DNA from: Anaerolineales bacterium
GTDB taxonomy: Bacteria > Chloroflexota > Anaerolineae > 4572-78 > J111
Direction: 5' to 3'
NCBI GenBank assembly: GCA_020634855.1
Contig: JACKAU010000002.1
Coordinates: 1,105,918-1,169,917, forward strand
Length of the DNA: 64,000 bases
Part shown: piece by piece, positions 18,530 to 26,464 of the stretch
Layout of the letters: the number at the start of each line of letters is the position of its first letter
Position numbering within the stretch: the first letter of the stretch is position 1
Program-made: the position numbers and the translations under genes
Notes under the pieces: generated by a model
Seen by the model: only the letters and a program-made list of their open reading frames with translations
What the model was told of the DNA's origin: nothing
Databases searched by the model: none

Positions 18530-19948
18530 ATGCTGCTTAAATATTTCTACGATGACAAATTAGCCCATGCCTCATATATGGTTGGCTGTCAAGCCACAGG
18601 GGAGGCGCTTGTTATTGATCCGGCCCGCGATACCCGCCCTTATCTGGAAGTGGCCGCCGAGAACGATATGGCTATTGTCGGCGCCGCCGAAACCCACATC
18701 CACGCTGATTTTCTGTCCGGCTCCCGCGAACTGGCCCGGCAAACCGGCGCTAAGCTCTACCTCTCGGATGAAGGCGATGAAAACTGGAAGTATGAGTTTT
18801 CCCCGGAATTTGACGTTCAGTTGGTCAAAGACGGCGACACCTTCAAGGTGGGTAATATCATCTTTGAAGTGATGCACTCGCCCGGCCATACGCCGGAACA
18901 CATTTCATTCATCATCACCGACTCAGCCGGCGCGAACAAGCCGATCGGCATCTTCACCGGCGACTTCGTGTTTGTGGGCGATATTGGCCGGCCCGACCTA
19001 CTGGAAGAAGCCGCCGGGATCAAAGGCACGGCCGAACCGGGCGCGCGCCAGATGTACAAGTCGATCCAGCGCTTCAAGCAACTGCCGGACTATATGCAGG
19101 TTTGGCCGGCGCACGGCGCCGGTAGCGCCTGTGGGAAGGCGTTGGGCGCTATTCCTTCCAGCACCGTCGGTTATGAAAAACTGTTTAATACCGCCATGTC
19201 CTATGAAGATGAAGATCAGTTCGTCAGAGCCTTGTTAGACGGCCAGCCCGAACCGCCGACCTACTTTGCGATGATGAAGAAGCTGAACAAGGTTGATCGC
19301 AACGTACTCGATGAACTGCCGGAACCGGAGCGGCTCGATCTGGAACAACTCAAAGAAAAGCTGGACGCCGGAGCGATAGTCATCGATACCCGCTCGGCCG
19401 CCGACTTTGCCGCCGGCCATATTCCGGGTACGATTAACATTCCCGAAGATAACTCGTTCACCAACTGGGCCGGCTGGATGCTGGACTACGAGCAGCCGTT
19501 CTATCTCATCGCCAGCCAACAATCCGCGCGGCAGGCTATGCGCGACCTGGTCTATATCGGTCTGGACAATTTCGCCGGCTATACCGCGCCGGACGTGGTC
19601 CAGCAATGGCCGGACGCGTTGCAAAGCTACGCCACCACCACGTCGGCAGAAGTGGCCGAGCAGATCAACAACGGTGACGTAACCGTGCTGGACGTGCGGG
19701 GTACCAGCGAGTGGAACGAAGGCCACCTGCCCTATGCTCAACACATTATGCTGGGCTATCTGCCCAACCGCGTGGCCGAAGTGCCGACCGATAAGCCGGT
19801 CGTGGTCCACTGCCGCACCAGCAACCGCTCGGCGATTGCCGCCAGCGTGTTGCAGGCCAAAGGCATCGCCAACGTGATTAAATTGGAAGACGGCTACAAC
19901 GGCTGGGCCGCCGCCGGCCTACCGATTGAACGCAACGGCGCCGCGTAA
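18530..19948 (+). CDS. MBL-fold hydrolase with two rhodanese domains (CstB / persulfide dioxygenase type)
   Basis: A 472-residue protein, close to CstB in length and order. The metallo-beta-lactamase domain (1-245) has THIHADFLSG (His56, His58, Asp60), HSPGHTPEH and TGDFVFVGDIGRPDL, which supply the mononuclear iron ligands in persulfide dioxygenases. Rhodanese domain 1 (about 265-360) has Ala328 where the Cys should be; domain 2 (about 375-470) has the active loop CRTSNRS with Cys428. The known family activity is oxidation of persulfide or thiosulfate-derived sulfane sulfur to sulfite or thiosulfate. Its product would feed the Soe-like enzyme encoded upstream. AAGGAGAA precedes ATG18530. Confidence 0.9.
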   Translation: MLLKYFYDDKLAHASYMVGCQATGEALVIDPARDTRPYLEVAAENDMAIVGAAETHIHADFLSGSRELARQTGAKLYLSDEGDENWKYEFSPEFDVQLVKDGDTFKVGNIIFEVMHSPGHTPEHISFIITDSAGANKPIGIFTGDFVFVGDIGRPDLLEEAAGIKGTAEPGARQMYKSIQRFKQLPDYMQVWPAHGAGSACGKALGAIPSSTVGYEKLFNTAMSYEDEDQFVRALLDGQPEPPTYFAMMKKLNKVDRNVLDELPEPERLDLEQLKEKLDAGAIVIDTRSAADFAAGHIPGTINIPEDNSFTNWAGWMLDYEQPFYLIASQQSARQAMRDLVYIGLDNFAGYTAPDVVQQWPDALQSYATTTSAEVAEQINNGDVTVLDVRGTSEWNEGHLPYAQHIMLGYLPNRVAEVPTDKPVVVHCRTSNRSAIAASVLQAKGIANVIKLEDGYNGWAAAGLPIERNGAA

Positions 19949-19990
19949 GCCGCGAACGGGCACAAAAACAACGTCGTTTTCTTGCCGGGG

Positions 19991-20051
19991 ATAGGAGATT
20001 GGGAGACGGGGAGATACTGCCCCATTAATCTCTCAATCTCCTTATCTCCTC
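19991..20051. repeat. inverted repeat GGAGATTGGGAGA / TCTCAATCTCC
   Basis: AGGAGATTGGGAGACGGGGAGAT is followed by its imperfect complement ending CTCAATCTCCTTATCTCCT. It lies just after the MBL-rhodanese gene and can form a long stem without a T-run, so it is classed as a repeat rather than a terminator. Confidence 0.6.
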
Positions 20052-20088
20052 ATCGCCAAATTCGCTAGATGACAGCCGCTTCAAGACC

Positions 20089-20102
20089 AAGTGACTGTCA
20101 CC
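20089..20102. promoter_or_regulatory. AAGTGACTGTCACC palindrome, copy 2
   Basis: The same 14-bp string as at 10772-10785, here 22 bases before the TTG start of the TorD-like gene. Confidence 0.4.
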
Positions 20103-20124
20103 GGATTTTCTAGGAGATTTAAGT

Positions 20125-21093
20125 TTGTCAGACAATCATCTCATCCCCCCAGCCTACCGAACCTTAGCCCACTTTTGGCTAGAGGAAGTTACGGCTCAAG
20201 AGGTAAGTACACTGAGAGCCTTGCCGGAACTGGCCCAAACGTTGCTAGCGCTGGATGAGCAGCACCTGACCGATTTAGCCGTTGAGTATCAACGGCTGTT
20301 CGGTTTTAACCTGCCACCCTACGAGAGCATCTTTATCGATCCCTCGGTAATGCTTATGACCCCGGCCACCGAACGCGTCGCGCAGCTCTACCGGCGGGGC
20401 GAATGGCAGCCGCCGGCGGGCATTCGAACCGGCGCGCCGGATCATATCGGCTTGGAACTGTTGGCGCTGGCCGACTGGCTCGACCGGAAGCAGGTTGACC
20501 CGGCTCACCAACTCCACACTCGCCATTTGGCCCTATGGGGGGTACCTTTTGTGTTAACCCTCCGGCGGTTGAAGCCGCACCCGTTTTACGCCTCGTTGGG
20601 TGACTTTACCCTCGATTTGCTCTTGACTACCCTCCCGGAGACTCCACTCCCGACCCCGGATGACCTCTTTCCCGAACTCCCCCCGCCGCCCATCTATCGC
20701 GGCACCGATGAGACAATGCTGGCCGATGATGCGGCTGATGGGAAAACACGCGATGGTGGCTCACCCTTCCGCCGTCTAACAAAGCAGTTACTGCGCCCCC
20801 GTGAGACCGGGCTATATCTCACCCGAACCGACCTGGCTCGGTTAGGCCAGACGCTCGATCTACCGGCCACCGTGGGCGACCGCTACGCCATGCTGGACAC
20901 GCTTTTCCATCAGGCGATGCAATACGATCTGCTGCCGGAGTTACTAGACCATCTGGGCCGCTTATTCGCCGAGGTGGACCTGGCTTATCGCCAACTGGCC
21001 GCCGACTATCCCGGTTGGCAGCCGTATGCTCACGCCTGGTGCAGCCGGTTAGCCGCTGCCCAGAATGAGTTAGTGCATGAATTTGTAGCGTAA
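20125..21093 (+). CDS. TorD/DmsD-like molybdoenzyme chaperone
   Basis: A 322-residue helical protein of the TorD family, longer than the usual 200-220. The family signature is visible as LAVEYQRLFG followed by PPYESIFID (about residues 52-75), then an all-helical second half. TorD-type proteins bind the apo catalytic subunit and help cofactor insertion; the obvious client is the molybdoenzyme at 15392, although that client lacks a Tat signal, so here the role would be maturation and not export proofreading (inference). The start is TTG20125, supported by TAGGAG 8 bases before it; no ATG fits. The middle part (about 180-225) is an acidic, proline-rich insertion that accounts for the extra length. 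Confidence 0.8.
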   Translation: MSDNHLIPPAYRTLAHFWLEEVTAQEVSTLRALPELAQTLLALDEQHLTDLAVEYQRLFGFNLPPYESIFIDPSVMLMTPATERVAQLYRRGEWQPPAGIRTGAPDHIGLELLALADWLDRKQVDPAHQLHTRHLALWGVPFVLTLRRLKPHPFYASLGDFTLDLLLTTLPETPLPTPDDLFPELPPPPIYRGTDETMLADDAADGKTRDGGSPFRRLTKQLLRPRETGLYLTRTDLARLGQTLDLPATVGDRYAMLDTLFHQAMQYDLLPELLDHLGRLFAEVDLAYRQLAADYPGWQPYAHAWCSRLAAAQNELVHEFVA

Positions 21094-21104
21094 GAAAATA
21101 GAGT

Positions 21105-21296
21105 GGAGCGACAAAGCTTGCTTTGTCATACAGGAGCAACAAAGCTGGCTTTAGACACGCTGGCTGATAGCCCCCCTCTAACTCCCCCCAAAGGGGGGAG
21201 AACCAGACAAGTCCCTCCCTGTGGGAGGGATTTAGGGAGGGCTAATCTCCCACGGCGTAACTTCTATTCTTAACCTTCATAACTTTGACGCTCCAA
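21105..21296. repeat. GGAGCGACAAAG / CTTTGACGCTCC hairpin element, expanded copy
   Basis: The element starts with GGAGCGACAAAGCTTGCTTTGT (21105 on), a 6-bp stem with CTTG loop, repeats a degenerate copy at about 21132, and ends with ACTTTGACGCTCC (to 21296). The outer GGAGCG/CGCTCC arms match the compact copies at 49868-49918 and 52398-52458; here they enclose an extra GC-rich hairpin unit (CCCCCCAAAGGGGGG at about 21186). It fills the spacer before sulP. Confidence 0.65.
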
Positions 21297-21343
21297 GAAG
21301 GATCAATACTCGTGAGAGAGGAACCCTAGTCGCCGGAGGACAC

Positions 21344-23502
21344 ATGATAGGATTACGTTCGGCGGATTCGCTAGATCTGGCGCGCCAATGGTGGGGCGAA
21401 ACCCTGGCTTTTTTCATCCGCCCATTGGAAATCATTCGAGCCTATCGGCCCGAATACATACGCCCCGACCTCATGGCCGCGTTGACGATGGGCGTGGTGA
21501 CGCTGCCCCAAGCCATCGCCTTTGCCATGATTTCCGAACTGCCCCCCCAGACCGGTCTGTACACCGCCATCGTCGCTTCGATAGTAGGGGCGTTGTGGGG
21601 GTCATCGATCCACCTCAATACCGGCCCAACCAACACCACTTCGCTGCTGGTGCTATCGACGCTGATAACGGTGGCCCACCCCGGTACGCCGGAATATCTG
21701 GCGGCGGCCGCGATGATGGCCGTCATCGTCGGCGTCTTTCGGCTGACGATGGGGCTGGCCCGGCTGGGGTGCTGGTCAATTTTGTCTCCAACTCGGTCAT
21801 CATTGGGTTGACCGCCGGGGCGGGGATCTTGATTTTCGTCAACCAACTCAAGCATCTGCTGCGGGTATCCATCCCCAACTCGCCCTACTTCTTTGTCACC
21901 TCGTTTGAAATCGTGGCCTATCTACCGCAAACGCATTGGCTCACGCTGGGCCTGGGGCTGGCCACCATTGGGATCATTATCCTGACGCAGCGGCTGCGGC
22001 CCGGCTGGCCCGCCCCGCTAATCGCCATTGTGGTGGTTACGGCCTTGGTTGGACTATTTGGGCTGGATACTTGGGGCGTAAGTATCCTGGGCGAACTGCC
22101 CCACGGCTTCCCCCCACTGACTAGCTTACCGCTGACCGATTTTGGTTTAATCCAAAACCTATTGGTCGGCTCGATGGCGGTGGCGGCGATTGGCCTGGTG
22201 GAGGCCACCTCTATTGCCCGGGCCATCGCGGTGCAGAGCGGTCAGCGCCTCAATAGCAACCAGGAATTTGTGGGGCAGGGGTTGGCGAATATCGCGGTCG
22301 GCTTCTTTTCGGGCTACACCTGCGCCGGCTCCTTCACCCGATCCGGCGTCAACTATACCGCCGGCGCCCGCACACCGATGTCGAACGTCTTTGCCGGTCT
22401 GTTTGTGCTGGTCGTTCTGTTAACCGTGGCTTCATATGCGGCCTTTATTCCGCGCGCTGCTCTGGCCGGAGTGCTGATGGTCGCGGCCTATGGCATGATC
22501 GATCGTAAGGCGATGAAGCGCATCTGGCACACCTCGCGCGGCGACAGCATGATTATGGTGGCGACCCTGGCCGCGACGCTAATCTTGCCGCTGGAATACG
22601 CCGTTCTGTCCGGCATCATCGTCTCGATTGTGCGCTTCCTGGTCAAAACATCGATGCCGCAAGTGCAAACGATGGTGCCTGACCCCAACTTTCGCCACTT
22701 TATGCCGGAGGCCGACCAGCCGGTTTGCCCGCAGGTGGGCGTGATTACCATCGGCGGGCCGCTCTACTTTGGCGCGACCGAGCATGTTGAAAGAGCCGTA
22801 CGGACCAACCTGGTCCGGCACCCTGAACAACATTTCCTGCTGCTCCGAATGCACCTAGTCGATCATATCGACTTCAGTGGCCTCCAGGCCCTTGAGTCGA
22901 TTACGCGCTTGTATCGCCAGCGCAAGGGTGATGTCTTTTTTTCCGGCACCCGGCGGCAGGTCAAGCACCAGATGGCGGCCAGCGGCTTTTATAAATCGTT
23001 GGGCCACAACCACTTCTTGCAGCGAGACGAAGCCGTTTCCTATATGTTCCATAGAGTGCTTGAGCCGTCCATTTGCATCTATGAGTGTCCGCTGCGCATC
23101 TTTGCCGAATGTCAGGCGCTGCCTAAATGGAGTTACGGCTCCAAAATCCCGGATGAGGCCGTCCACCCGGAACACGCCATTCCATCGTGGCTGCCCAGCC
23201 AATTAAAGGAGCGACTCAGCCAAAACGGGACATCCGTACCGCCCATCTTGATCGATGTCCGGGAGCCGGCGGAGTATCGCAAAGGCCACGTACCCCAGGC
23301 CCGCCTGGTGCCGATGCGTATGCTTCCCCAAGAGGGAGGGACACTGCCCACCGATCGGCCCATTGTGCTCATCTGTCGCATCGGCCGGCGAAGCCGTTTG
23401 GCCGGCGGGATACTAAAGGATATGGGCTATACCGATATCTACAATTTGCAAGGCGGGACGTTAGCCTGGGAAGCGGCCGGTTATCCCTTGGCGGTCGAGT
23501 AA
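21344..23502 (+). pseudogene. SulP-STAS-rhodanese transporter fusion, broken by a one-base frameshift
   Basis: Read across a single missing base, this encodes a 719-residue SulP anion transporter: membrane core (about 30-440), STAS domain (about 460-570) and a C-terminal rhodanese domain with active loop CRIGRRS (Cys678 by the repaired count). The frame breaks in the G run 21766-21769, where RLG-CWS should read RLG-VLVNFVSNS; one extra G restores it. Codon use and protein sequence are intact on both sides, so the lesion is very recent or a sequencing error. SulP proteins carry sulfate or other anions; a rhodanese tail suggests handling of a sulfur species at the inner face. ATG21344 follows GGAGGA. 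It could also be a bicarbonate or sulfite carrier. Confidence 0.85.
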
Positions 23503-23726
23503 AGGCGATTGAAGGCAAACCGCTAACCGATGTCTACAACGGCTACACCTCCTGCCCGCTGGTCACCGGCTACGGCAGCCTGATCTTGGCCGAGTTCGAC
23601 TACGACGGTAATTCTCAAGAGTCCTTCCCCTTCAACCAGGCCGAAGAACGATACAGTATGTATATGTTGAAAAAGTACGGTCTACCCCGCATCTATTGGC
23701 ACGGCATGTTGAAAGGACGGCTGTAA
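23502..23726 (+). pseudogene. sqr: 3' remnant of sulfide:quinone oxidoreductase
   Basis: Starting at the stop codon of the SulP fusion, one frame encodes the last 73 residues of a type II sulfide:quinone oxidoreductase: GKPLTDVYNGYTSCPLVTG, LAEFDYDG, SFPFNQAEERYSMY and YWHGMLKGRL, in family order and ending with a natural TAA. The N-terminal FAD and quinone-binding parts are absent; there is no start codon or ribosome site. It is therefore a deletion remnant whose left end coincides with the end of the rhodanese domain. It shows that a sulfide oxidation gene once stood in this island. Confidence 0.85.
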
Positions 23727-24098
23727 CTCAAAAACGTAGTGACCAAGCCGGCTTGGTCAAATTCGATCAAAGCCGGCGCAGTACTTTCGGGTAAAGGGTT
23801 AAGTACTTTTGGCCCTAACGTTCCCTCATTATGTAGGCCAATATTTAGTATGGACCTATTGATCAAGCCCAATATCTTGGGGTTGGGGTTAAAGAGGGCC
23901 GCCCCGGCTCACCCTCGACCGCGAGTAACATGGCGCTGCACCCGTGACTTTCGGGCATAGGAACAAAGTACGATAGTACCTCAAAACTGGTGACTTTTGG
24001 CCCTATTCATGGCGGGCCGAGGTTTGGTATAATGGTATCATCACCAGTGACGACCACGAACCAGGTCTTCAATTTCTAATCTACTATTTCTTTTCCGA
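23727..24098. other. 372-bp non-coding spacer with a 20-bp perfect palindrome
   Basis: TGACCAAGCCGGCTTGGTCA at 23740-23759 is a perfect palindrome just after the sqr remnant. The phrase ACTTTTGGCCCTA occurs twice (about 23811 and 23991). A possible extended -10 promoter lies at 24025-24033. No convincing gene is seen. Confidence 0.6.
24025..24033 (+). promoter_or_regulatory. extended -10 promoter candidate
   Basis: TGG-TATAAT with TATAAT at 24028-24033; a start near 24040 would give a leader of about 60 bases to the HU-like gene. Confidence 0.5.
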
Positions 24099-24830
24099 TT
24101 GGATGTATGTATTGCATCAACCAAAGTCAAGTATAAAATCGTACCCAGTTCCTTTAGCAATGGCACGCAAAAGTATCACGCCTCGGTCGAGGCCTACAAG
24201 AGTCTGGGGCTGGAAGACATTATCGATGAGATGGAGTTTCGTCACTCGTCCTTGACCACGTCGGATATGGTCGCCCTGTTCGAGGATTTTGGCCGAACCG
24301 TGATCAAACGCATCCAGGAAGGGGATCGGGTCAATATCGATCTGTTCCAAATCTCGCTGTCGATCAAAGGCACCTTTACCGGCCCGGACGACCAGTTTGA
24401 GGCCGGCCGCCACAAAGTGCGGGTGTGCATTAGCCCCAGCCGCACCTTTACCGCCGCCGTCACCCAAGATGTTCGCGTTGAAAAGCAGCCGAGTGAACAG
24501 CCGGTTCCCCAACCCCAATGGTACTTCAACCTGGAAGGCAGCGAGCCGAACACGGTACTGTCGCCCACCCACATGGCCCGCCTGAAAGGGGAAAGGCTGA
24601 ACTTTGACCAGGACGACCCCCAACAAGGGCTGTTTATTGTGCCGGTCAACGGCCAGAGTGGCAGCGAACCCATTCGGGTCACCCGCTTTAGCCGGGCCAC
24701 CCGTGGCGAGATCACGTTCCGCGTGCCCGACGAGTTGACCCCCGGCCTCTACCGGCTGGAAGTCCGCGCCCTCTTTGGCGCGACCGACCTGCGCACCGGC
24801 ATCTACAAAACCATCCTTGAAGTGAAATGA
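24099..24830 (+). CDS. HU-like DNA-binding protein with DUF4469-type C-terminal domain
   Basis: A 243-residue protein. Residues 8-115 match the HU/IHF-like domain of the longer Bacteroidota/Chloroflexota type (KVKYKIVPS, LTTSDMVALFEDFGRTVIKRIQEGDRV, RVCISPSRTF); a Pro/Gln linker follows, and residues 140-243 form an Ig-like DUF4469-type domain. It probably binds DNA as a nucleoid protein. The start is uncertain: no ATG fits, TTG24099 is the only in-frame choice near the domain start, and no ribosome site is seen. The TGA stop (24828-24830) is followed in the same frame by 35 coding-like codons up to a TAA at 24936 (separate entry). Confidence 0.75.
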   Translation: MDVCIASTKVKYKIVPSSFSNGTQKYHASVEAYKSLGLEDIIDEMEFRHSSLTTSDMVALFEDFGRTVIKRIQEGDRVNIDLFQISLSIKGTFTGPDDQFEAGRHKVRVCISPSRTFTAAVTQDVRVEKQPSEQPVPQPQWYFNLEGSEPNTVLSPTHMARLKGERLNFDQDDPQQGLFIVPVNGQSGSEPIRVTRFSRATRGEITFRVPDELTPGLYRLEVRALFGATDLRTGIYKTILEVK

Positions 24831-24938
24831 AGCGAGGCCGGCGGCAGTGAGACCGACCCCCTCGCCCCCGAACCGGACGACCCGCCGCCTGACCTCGATT
24901 TACCCGATCTCAACCTGGGTAGCTTGCTCAATATTTAA
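24831..24938 (+). other. in-frame coding-like extension after the TGA stop
   Basis: Directly after the TGA of the HU-like gene, the same frame continues for 35 codons (SEAGGSETDPLAPEPDD, then PPPDLDLPDLNLGSLLNI) and ends at TAA 24936-24938. The strong third-position GC matches its neighbours and the terminator begins 15 bases after this TAA. The natural protein probably ended here, with the TGA a new nonsense mutation, a sequence error, or a readthrough site. Confidence 0.55.
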
Positions 24939-24953
24939 CGCCACCAGCCGGCC

Positions 24954-24991
24954 CCAAAAGCCCCGAACCCATTGCGGTTTGGGGCTTTTGG
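24954..24991 (+). terminator. intrinsic terminator-like hairpin
   Basis: CCAAAAGCCCCGAACC pairs with GGTTTGGGGCTTTTGG (one bulge) around a 6-base loop. The stem's own T-run serves as tail. It follows the HU-like gene. Confidence 0.75.
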
Positions 24992-25047
24992 CATTATCAC
25001 GACCTCGGCGCCCTAATAAGCTCAGGTCGAGAATTAAAGCCAACAGG

Positions 25048-25201
25048 TCATTTCGCAGCCTCCGGCTGCGAAATCCCTTAGGCATAGCCATAAATGAAGC
25101 CTTCGCTGGGGAACTTTGACGTTGTCGCTTCAAATTTTCCCCGCCAAATCACGTTTCATTGTATGGTCACAAGGATTTCTCCGCTGGCGCTGCGAAATGA
25201 C
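25048..25201. repeat. MITE-like element bounded by GTCATTTCGCAGC
   Basis: GTCATTTCGCAGC (25048 on) and GCTGCGAAATGAC (to 25201) are inverted ends of a 154-bp unit. The left end alone is a hairpin (ATTTCGCAGCC-TCC-GGCTGCGAAAT). No coding region is inside. Confidence 0.65.
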
Positions 25202-25314
25202 ACGAAGGATATCAAATTCCGAACTGTGGTTAATATCAGACCAACCTCAGGTCAGACCGGACCGGCCCCCTCCCCTCTAGTCAAACGGAGCGAATCCTAA
25301 AAGGCTACACACCG

Positions 25315-25512
25315 TTCGAGGAGCGCGAACACGCCGTACAAGGTGCGCGTACCCTCCGTTCCAGGAGCGCGGACACTCCATTCGAGGAGCGCGAACACTC
25401 TGTACGAGGAGCGCGAACACTCTGTACGAGGAGCGCGAACACTCTGTACGAGGGGCGCAAACACTCTGTTCGAGGGGCGCAAACACTCTGTTCGAGGGGC
25501 CAGAACAATCCC
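25315..25512. repeat. tandem array, nine 22-bp units
   Basis: Units begin at 25315, 25337, 25359, 25381, 25403, 25425, 25447, 25469 and 25491, exactly 22 bases apart. The consensus is TACGAGGAGCGCGAACACTCTG; outer units are more diverged (GGGGCGCAAAC on the right). Many units contain a short inverted repeat (GTTCG...CGAAC). All frames through it give only repetitive peptides. There are no spacers, so it is not a CRISPR array. Confidence 0.85.
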
Positions 25513-25581
25513 CTTACCCCGTAAACGCCCAACCCCCATTCTACATTCTCCATTCTTCATTCTCCATTCCTTTGTTACCCC

Positions 25582-25611
25582 TTGTCAGTCCCGCCGACCC
25601 TATGATACAAT
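25582..25611 (+). promoter_or_regulatory. sigma-70-like promoter candidate
   Basis: TTGTCA (25582-25587), 18-base spacer, TACAAT (25606-25611) with TGA before it. It would drive the membrane protein gene at 25740 with a leader of about 120 bases containing the hairpin at 25625-25648. Confidence 0.45.
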
Positions 25612-25624
25612 TGGGTAACCTATC

Positions 25625-25648
25625 GGAGCAACAAAGCTTGCTTTGTTC
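25625..25648. repeat. single GGAGCAACAAAGCTTGCTTTGTT hairpin
   Basis: A half-copy of the GGAGCG element family: ACAAAG-CTTG-CTTTGT stem-loop without the second hairpin. A further hairpin, CTCTGGC-CAGG-GCCAGAG, follows at 25709-25726 just ahead of the ribosome site. Confidence 0.6.
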
Positions 25649-25739
25649 TTCCCCGGTTAATGGGCTGATTTACCGGCGGGGGAGTTAGCAAGGAGCGAAA
25701 ACGACGATCTCTGGCCAGGGCCAGAGTGAAGGGAACCCA

Positions 25740-26381
25740 ATGTCGGCCACCGATGATCTCCAAAACCTAATCCCTCCCAACCGAGCAGCTACGCGAAATC
25801 CGCCATCGCCAGGTTATGCTTCAGCGAGTGCAGATTTTTGGATCAAAGGTGCTTTGGTTGGTCTATTTGGAGCCTTTCTAATGGGTACAGCGGCCGGAAT
25901 TGATAAGGGACTGCTCAACGGTATAGCCTTTGGGCTGGCCGCATTTCTTACTGTTTTCCGAATATTTGGGATGGTGGGCGGGACATTGGTAGGTTTTGCG
26001 GGAGCCGGGATCTTTGGTATGTTAGCCGTTGCTCAACACATAGCCCCTCGATTTCTATTGTGGCTAGATGGCTCAACACCAAGTGGTGACGCCCGCCTTC
26101 TTGACTATTATGTAGACCGCATCTTCCTCCGCCGAGTTGGCGGCGGCTACATCTTTATCCGCCGCTACCAGATGGAATACTTTGCCTCGTTGACCGAAGA
26201 AGATAACAAGCGTTTATCTGCCATTATACCTTTATCACATGCCATATCTACTGCAAAAGTCGAATCCTTACTTGGTTCATTTGCCGATCTTATTCTCGCT
26301 AATAAGCCGATGCTTGTGGAGCAAGAACCTGCCCTACGCAGCCGGAACGCCGGCTATCGATGGGACCACCCGAAAGGTTAA
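25740..26381 (+). CDS. membrane protein resembling the C-terminus of NACHT NTPases
   Basis: A 213-residue protein. Residues 33-110 are Gly-rich and hydrophobic, about three membrane segments (GALVGLFGAFLMG, GIAFGLAAFL, GGTLVGFAGAGIFG). Residues 125-160 (LLDYYVDRIFLRRVGGGYIFI, then YFASL) closely resemble the conserved tail of cyanobacterial/Chloroflexota NACHT-domain proteins, where DYA-ER-LRRVGGGYIFIHRLL-E-FA is typical (from family memory). The NTPase and sensor parts are absent. It may be a cut-down descendant living as its own gene or a relic; the open frame, GAAGGGA ribosome site and upstream promoter favour an expressed gene. Function unknown. Confidence 0.65.
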   Translation: MSATDDLQNLIPPNRAATRNPPSPGYASASADFWIKGALVGLFGAFLMGTAAGIDKGLLNGIAFGLAAFLTVFRIFGMVGGTLVGFAGAGIFGMLAVAQHIAPRFLLWLDGSTPSGDARLLDYYVDRIFLRRVGGGYIFIRRYQMEYFASLTEEDNKRLSAIIPLSHAISTAKVESLLGSFADLILANKPMLVEQEPALRSRNAGYRWDHPKG

Positions 26382-26429
26382 AAATACCTAAGAAAAACAC
26401 ATGAAAATGGTTAGAGTTAACAAAAAGTA

Positions 26430-26458
26430 TTGATTGGACCGGCAAAGTATGCTATAAG
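26430..26458 (+). promoter_or_regulatory. sigma-70 promoter, extended -10
   Basis: TTGATT (26430-26435), 17-base spacer, TATAAG (26453-26458) with TGC before it. The predicted start is near 26465. Confidence 0.55.
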
Positions 26459-26464
26459 AATTAG

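Noticed and set aside
23739..23960. A 73-codon frame after the sqr remnant
   Set aside because: No ribosome site, no similarity, and it starts inside a perfect palindrome.
24828..24830. TGA read as selenocysteine
   Set aside because: No catalytic context for Sec in a DNA-binding protein, and no SECIS-like hairpin directly after it was seen.
25315..25512. CRISPR array
   Set aside because: Units are contiguous with no unique spacers, and no cas gene is nearby.
25293..25618. Several open frames through the 22-bp array
   Set aside because: They encode only the repeated peptide forced by the unit; there is no start context.
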